A stretch of DNA of 9,625 nt, taken from assembly GCA_014871545.1 (NCBI GenBank), contig WGSR01000045.1, forward strand, positions 1-9,625. Reading direction: 5' to 3'. Under the pieces are notes generated by a model. The model was not told where the DNA came from, did no database searches, and saw only the letters and a list, made by a program, of their open reading frames with translations. The DNA comes from Collinsella sp. (GTDB taxonomy: Bacteria > Actinomycetota > Coriobacteriia > Coriobacteriales > Coriobacteriaceae). Positions 6,638 through 9,625 of the stretch are shown here, piece by piece. Within the stretch, counting starts at the first letter, position 1. Each line of letters begins with the position of its first letter. A program made the translations under genes and the position numbers.

Positions 6638-8788
6638 TTAGTACTGGCTCTCGTGCTTGCTGAAGAAGTCGAAGCGCGGGGGCAGCGGCTTCACGCGGTG
6701 CTCACCGGGCTTCTCGCCCAAGCTCTCCACAAACTCGTCCGTGGAGGCAAAGATGTTATCCCAGCTAAAGAAGGCGACCGGATCGACGTCGAAGTATTCG
6801 CAGATGAGCTCGCAGCCGGCCGGCACAATACCGTGCATGAGCACGGTCGCCACGCGCAGCTCGGTAAAGGCGTCGACGAGGGCCTGCGTCATGGCGGCGT
6901 TGGCTGGCTCACCCTCGAGCTTGTTGGCGGCCTTGGAGGCGTCACTCCAGCGCTTGTTGGCGGCGCGCAGGTAGTCGTCGCACACGGCAAGCGCACGGTG
7001 CGTCTCGAACTTGTACATGGCCTGCTCAAAGGCAAGGGCAGCCTGCTCGGCGGCCTCGACCACGGCGGCAGAGGCCGCGCCGGCGGGGATGCAGCCGTTG
7101 CGATAGGGACTCTCGTCGCCTTCCTTGACGGCGACGCCGTAGAAGCAGCTGCGGGCTAGGCGGTTGAACACGCCGGTCAGCAGCGCGCTCTCCTTAAGGG
7201 CCGGATCGATGACGCGCTTGTCGTCGCAGGCGCGCACCTCGTTGCCGTCCTTGTCCTTGCCAGTCACGCGCGTGTCATATGCCTTGGGGCTAAAGCTCAC
7301 CGGCTTCTCGGACAGGCCGAGCGACAGCCAATGCGCGCGCATCTGCTCGCAGGTGTAGTGGTTGAGCAGGTCGTCTGCCGGCGGGGGAGGCGTCTGCGAG
7401 GACGAGCTGGCCTTTTTGCCCATGTAGAGCAGGTGGTAGCAGGCGCTGACGGTGCTCTGCGTAAGGTCCCAACCCAGGGCCTCCCACATGGCGGTCTGCG
7501 CGATGCAGTAGAAATAGATGTTGTCCTGACCGATGAACTGGTAAATCTGAGCGTCGTCAGAGCACCACCAGTCGCGCCAGTCGAGCGAGCTGTGCTGGTA
7601 GGTGGGCGCGGGCACCTGCGTGGAGTCGGCGGCGGGCTCGCCCATGAGGGCGGCATCCTGGGCGGCGACACCCTCGGTCACGCCGGCGGCCTTGGCATCG
7701 CGTGCAAGCACGGTGCGGGTGTAGCTGATGGGCGCCCACAGGCTCTCGGGCCAGCACCAGCAGGTGACGTCGTTCACGCCGTCGACCTCGGGCACCGGAA
7801 CGCCCCAGTCGATGTTGCCGGTGATGCGGAAGGGCACGAGCGCCTTGCCGCTGCGGAAGCGCACGCCGCCGTTGGCGAGCACTGCGTGGGCATCGTCGCG
7901 CTCCTTCCAGCTGGGGAAGGTGACGGTAAAGCTGCTCTTGTTGCCCTCGGGCTCCAGCACGGTGTGCTCGGGAAGCTGATCCTCGACGGCATCGAAGGCC
8001 TCGCGGAACTTGTTCTGGATGTAGAGCTGGGCCGGTAGCAGCCACTCCTCCATAGTCTTGGAGACCACGGAGCGAACCTGCGGGTTCTGGGCGAGCTTGG
8101 CGGTATAGGTCTTCATAAAGTCGAGGTAGGCCGGCAGGTCAAAGTAGAGGTTGTCGACCGGGCGCAGCTCGGGCACCTCGCCGGTGAGCTGGCTCTTGGG
8201 CGCGATGAGCTCCTCGGGCTCAAACTGGTGGCCCAGATCGCACTCGTCGGCATAAGCCTTCTCGGACTTGCAGCCCTGGATGGGGCAGCGGCCGATCACC
8301 TGACGGCCGTTGAGGAACGTGCCGGCCTTGGCATCGTAGAACTGCAGCGTGGAGCGCTTGGAGATGGTGCCCTGCTCGTGCAGGCGCTTGATAATCTCGG
8401 CGGTCACCTCGTTGTGGATCTGGGCCGCCGGCTCAAGGCCCGAGCCACCGTAGATGTCGCAGCTGATGTTGTAGTTGTTGAGGGTCGCGGCCTGGCGGGA
8501 GTGATTGGACTCGACATACTCGCCGATGGACTTATCGTAGCCTTCGTTTTCCTTGAGCTTGCGGTAGCTCTCCATGATGGGCGAGCCGTAGCAGTCGGTG
8601 CCCGAGGTGAAGATAACGTTCTCGCGGCCCAGACGGTCGCGCAGGAAGCGGGCGAAGAAGTCGGCAGGGACAAAGACGCCGCCAACGTGGCCAAAGTGAA
8701 GGCCCTTGTTGCCGTAGGGCTCGCCGGCGGTAACGATGGCGCGGCGAGGCCAGCTGGGACGGTCGTTCATGGAGTATTTGGATGCCAT
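6638..8788 (-). CDS. metG: Divergent class I methionyl-tRNA synthetase
   Basis: The expected reaction is ATP-dependent charging of tRNA-Met with methionine in the cytosol. The 716-residue product opens with TAGEPYGNKGLHFGHVGG (20-37), containing the HIGH equivalent HFGH. It also has a zinc-knuckle-like CPIQGC...DECDLGH segment (168-187), RITGNIDWGVPVP (321-333), QFIGQDNIYFYCIAQTAMWEALGW (417-440), and a helical anticodon-binding region from about 530. Several signatures are altered: the KMSKS loop reads GKKASSSSQTPPPP (457-470), the second zinc pair is C-x3-H, and the usual WFDAP-G-Y stretch is WPESLWAPISYT (346-357). Extra segments lie near 264-318 and 358-405. The start at 8788 is chosen over the upstream 8881 because AAGGAG lies four bases before it. 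It may be the only MetRS or a specialised second copy; this window cannot decide. Confidence 0.87.
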   Translation of the reverse strand: MASKYSMNDRPSWPRRAIVTAGEPYGNKGLHFGHVGGVFVPADFFARFLRDRLGRENVIFTSGTDCYGSPIMESYRKLKENEGYDKSIGEYVESNHSRQAATLNNYNISCDIYGGSGLEPAAQIHNEVTAEIIKRLHEQGTISKRSTLQFYDAKAGTFLNGRQVIGRCPIQGCKSEKAYADECDLGHQFEPEELIAPKSQLTGEVPELRPVDNLYFDLPAYLDFMKTYTAKLAQNPQVRSVVSKTMEEWLLPAQLYIQNKFREAFDAVEDQLPEHTVLEPEGNKSSFTVTFPSWKERDDAHAVLANGGVRFRSGKALVPFRITGNIDWGVPVPEVDGVNDVTCWCWPESLWAPISYTRTVLARDAKAAGVTEGVAAQDAALMGEPAADSTQVPAPTYQHSSLDWRDWWCSDDAQIYQFIGQDNIYFYCIAQTAMWEALGWDLTQSTVSACYHLLYMGKKASSSSQTPPPPADDLLNHYTCEQMRAHWLSLGLSEKPVSFSPKAYDTRVTGKDKDGNEVRACDDKRVIDPALKESALLTGVFNRLARSCFYGVAVKEGDESPYRNGCIPAGAASAAVVEAAEQAALAFEQAMYKFETHRALAVCDDYLRAANKRWSDASKAANKLEGEPANAAMTQALVDAFTELRVATVLMHGIVPAGCELICEYFDVDPVAFFSWDNIFASTDEFVESLGEKPGEHRVKPLPPRFDFFSKHESQY

Positions 8789-8869
8789 GGGACTCCTTCG
8801 CATATGGTGGGAGCGCGGCCGGGCGCAAGGCCTGGCGACGCGGTGGTCAATTCGTGCATATCGTTCGAC

Positions 8870-8880
8870 ATTATCGCACA
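8870..8880 (-). promoter_or_regulatory. Extended -10 promoter for the synthetase gene
   Basis: On the minus strand TGTGCGATAAT reads from 8880 to 8870, with extended TG and -10 GATAAT (8875 to 8870). Transcription would begin near 8863, giving a leader of about 75 bases before the ATG at 8788. No clear -35 and no T-box-like leader were seen. The 11 bases are identical to those at degV. Confidence 0.5.
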
Positions 8881-8906
8881 TGCGGACGGGTACGTGGCAG
8901 GGGCGC

Positions 8907-8912
8907 TATCCT
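8907..8912 (+). promoter_or_regulatory. -10 candidate for the zincin gene, possibly leaderless
   Basis: TATCCT ends nine bases before the ATG at 8921, so transcription would start at or within one or two bases of the start codon. No Shine-Dalgarno precedes this ATG, and the -35 region is weak. Confidence 0.4.
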
Positions 8913-8920
8913 AAGATGCT

Positions 8921-9490
8921 ATGAATGAGATTTCCAACATACATGCGTTTGAGGACGAGGATTTTCTGCACGCTTGCTTCGTGTGGGGGATGGTCGTAGC
9001 CGGCGTGTTTGCCGTGTGCCTGGTGCCGGTGTTTATGCTGCTGGGCGGGCCTGCGGATCTGGATGCGGCTGACGCGGGTGGCTGGATGGCTGCCGTGGGC
9101 TGGATAGTCGGCTTGGCTGCGATCTCAATGGCGTCGTTCGCCGTGCACGAGCTGGTGCACGGTGTGTTTTTTAAGCTGCTGGCGCCTGCGGGCGCGAAGG
9201 TGACCTTTGGGGCGAATCGCGAGACGGCGATGATCTATGCCTGCGCCGAGGGTGTTGTGTATTCGCGCCGGCGGTACATGGCGGTTTGCCTGGCGCCGAC
9301 GGTTGTTGTGACGACAGCGTTTACCCTGGGGTTTGTGTTTTCGGGCTATCCACTGCTGTGCTACCTGGCGGCCGGCTTGCATTTGTCGGGCTGTGTGGGC
9401 GACTGGTATTACGTGCGGACCATTTTGCGCGACCGCCGCATTGTCGCCTGCGAAGATACGTCCTTTGGCGTGCGCTTTTTCGCAAAGTAG
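8921..9490 (+). CDS. Membrane HExxH putative zincin (DUF3267-like)
   Basis: The 189-residue product has hydrophobic segments near 19-43, 55-75, 117-140 and 142-160. HELVH (76-80) lies at the end of the second segment and would supply two histidine zinc ligands and the catalytic glutamate. Near the C-terminus HLSGCVGDWYY (154-164) places Asp161 in a helix, a likely third ligand, as in DUF3267-type and other membrane metalloproteases. This arrangement suggests a membrane-embedded peptidase or a relative of unknown substrate. No PDZ or other domain is present. The gene diverges from the synthetase gene. It lacks a Shine-Dalgarno, and TATCCT at 8907-8912 suggests a leaderless transcript. Its last codon and TAG stop lie within a copy of the dispersed repeat (9484-9520), so the C-terminus may have been changed when the repeat arrived. 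queH begins 67 bases later on the same strand. Confidence 0.8.
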   Translation: MNEISNIHAFEDEDFLHACFVWGMVVAGVFAVCLVPVFMLLGGPADLDAADAGGWMAAVGWIVGLAAISMASFAVHELVHGVFFKLLAPAGAKVTFGANRETAMIYACAEGVVYSRRRYMAVCLAPTVVVTTAFTLGFVFSGYPLLCYLAAGLHLSGCVGDWYYVRTILRDRRIVACEDTSFGVRFFAK

Positions 9491-9520
9491 TCTTTTTGGG
9501 ACGGGGCTATTTTAGCTGCC
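9484..9520 (+). repeat. Dispersed REP-like repeat copy overlapping a stop codon
   Basis: This stretch matches 6511-6547 at 35 of 37 positions, the only differences being AA to TT at 9493-9494. GTAG lies at 9487-9490, and its TAG is the stop codon of the zincin gene. The inner GCTA-TTT-TAGC hairpin is kept. The outer CCCGTCC arm is lost, so the larger palindrome is broken. Confidence 0.8.
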
Positions 9521-9531
9521 ATGATGTCGGG

Positions 9532-9551
9532 GTGAGTTTTCTGGGACGGGG
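9532..9551 (+). repeat. Degenerate second repeat core just upstream of queH
   Basis: GGGACGGGG (9543-9551) is exact, and an 11-base flank (9532-9542) matches the 9487-9497 flank at 6 of 11 positions with the same spacing. It sits where the second unit of the doublet would begin. The opposing arm is absent, replaced by the queH start. The G-rich core may act as a weak Shine-Dalgarno six bases before the ATG at 9558. Confidence 0.55.
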
Positions 9552-9557
9552 ATGTCG

Positions 9558-9625
9558 ATGAAGTCGTTGTTGCTGCATGCGTGCTGTGCACCATGCTCGC
9601 TTGAGCCGGTTCGCCTGCTGCGCGA
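9558..9625 (+). CDS. queH: Epoxyqueuosine reductase QueH (N-terminus only, cut by window end)
   Basis: QueH reduces epoxyqueuosine to queuosine at the wobble position of GUN-anticodon tRNAs, using an iron-sulfur cluster; it replaces QueG in many bacteria. Only the first 22 residues are visible. They begin MKSLLLHACCAPCSLEPVRL, which carries the family's N-terminal LLHxCCAPCS signature with adjacent Cys9-Cys10 and Cys13. The start at 9558 gives the usual N-terminus; an in-frame ATG at 9552 would add two residues. The gene follows the zincin gene on the same strand, with a dispersed repeat filling the gap, so cotranscription is possible but uncertain. The short length visible limits confidence. 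Confidence 0.8.
   Translation, partial: MKSLLLHACCAPCSLEPVRLLR

Noticed and set aside
8789..8863. T-box or other riboswitch in the synthetase leader
   Set aside because: The inferred leader of about 75 bases is too short and lacks a T-box sequence or terminator/antiterminator pair.
8789..8881. N-terminal extension of the synthetase to 8881
   Set aside because: It would overlap the likely promoter. AAGGAG precedes the ATG at 8788, and the added residues are Arg/His/Pro-rich without family similarity.
8228..8914. Long plus-strand open frame opposite the synthetase gene
   Set aside because: The synthetase signatures on the minus strand are unmistakable. This frame has low-complexity, antisense-like composition.

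Overview
The window looks chromosomal and most resembles a gut member of the Coriobacteriia; Collinsella or a close relative is my best guess. That rests on the high-GC coding style, the set of genes (a long class III fructose-1,6-bisphosphatase, a DegV protein, QueH, a divergent methionyl-tRNA synthetase) and general familiarity with such genomes. No database comparison was made. There is no CRISPR array, rRNA, tRNA, prophage or transposase gene.

Layout. At the far left is the AT-richer C-terminal end of an unidentified plus-strand gene (1-131), followed by a long hairpin. Next come two minus-strand genes, fbp (696-2612) and a GtrA-family membrane protein (222-680), probably one transcript. 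A 320-base divergent intergenic region holds a perfect 9-bp inverted repeat near the fbp start and an extended -10 promoter for degV (2933-3823, plus). degV converges on a minus-strand TIM-barrel gene of unknown function (3905-4996), with a strong hairpin terminator between them. A 56-residue single-pass membrane protein (5188-5358, plus) follows. The minus-strand pair is a divergent class I methionyl-tRNA synthetase (6638-8788) and then an RsmB/NOP-type RNA m5C methyltransferase (5383-6486). On the plus strand a membrane HExxH putative zincin (8921-9490) is followed by the first residues of queH (from 9558), cut by the window edge.

Three genes concern tRNA or rRNA: the synthetase, the m5C methyltransferase and queH (queuosine). 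The rest are central metabolism (gluconeogenesis), envelope (GtrA, the small membrane protein, the zincin) and lipid handling (DegV). I see no dedicated multi-gene system. It reads as ordinary core genome.

The most unusual structure is a dispersed repeat. Between the synthetase and methyltransferase genes two copies lie head to head as a perfect 32-bp inverted repeat. Each begins with a GTAG tetranucleotide and contains a bulged hairpin, which is the architecture of REP doublets (REPIN/BIME). A second, truncated element at 9484-9551 supplies the stop codon of the zincin gene and ends exactly where queH begins. Other points of interest are the altered signature motifs of the synthetase, a possible operator at fbp, a possible leaderless start for the zincin, and an identical TGTGCGATAAT promoter element at degV and the synthetase gene.
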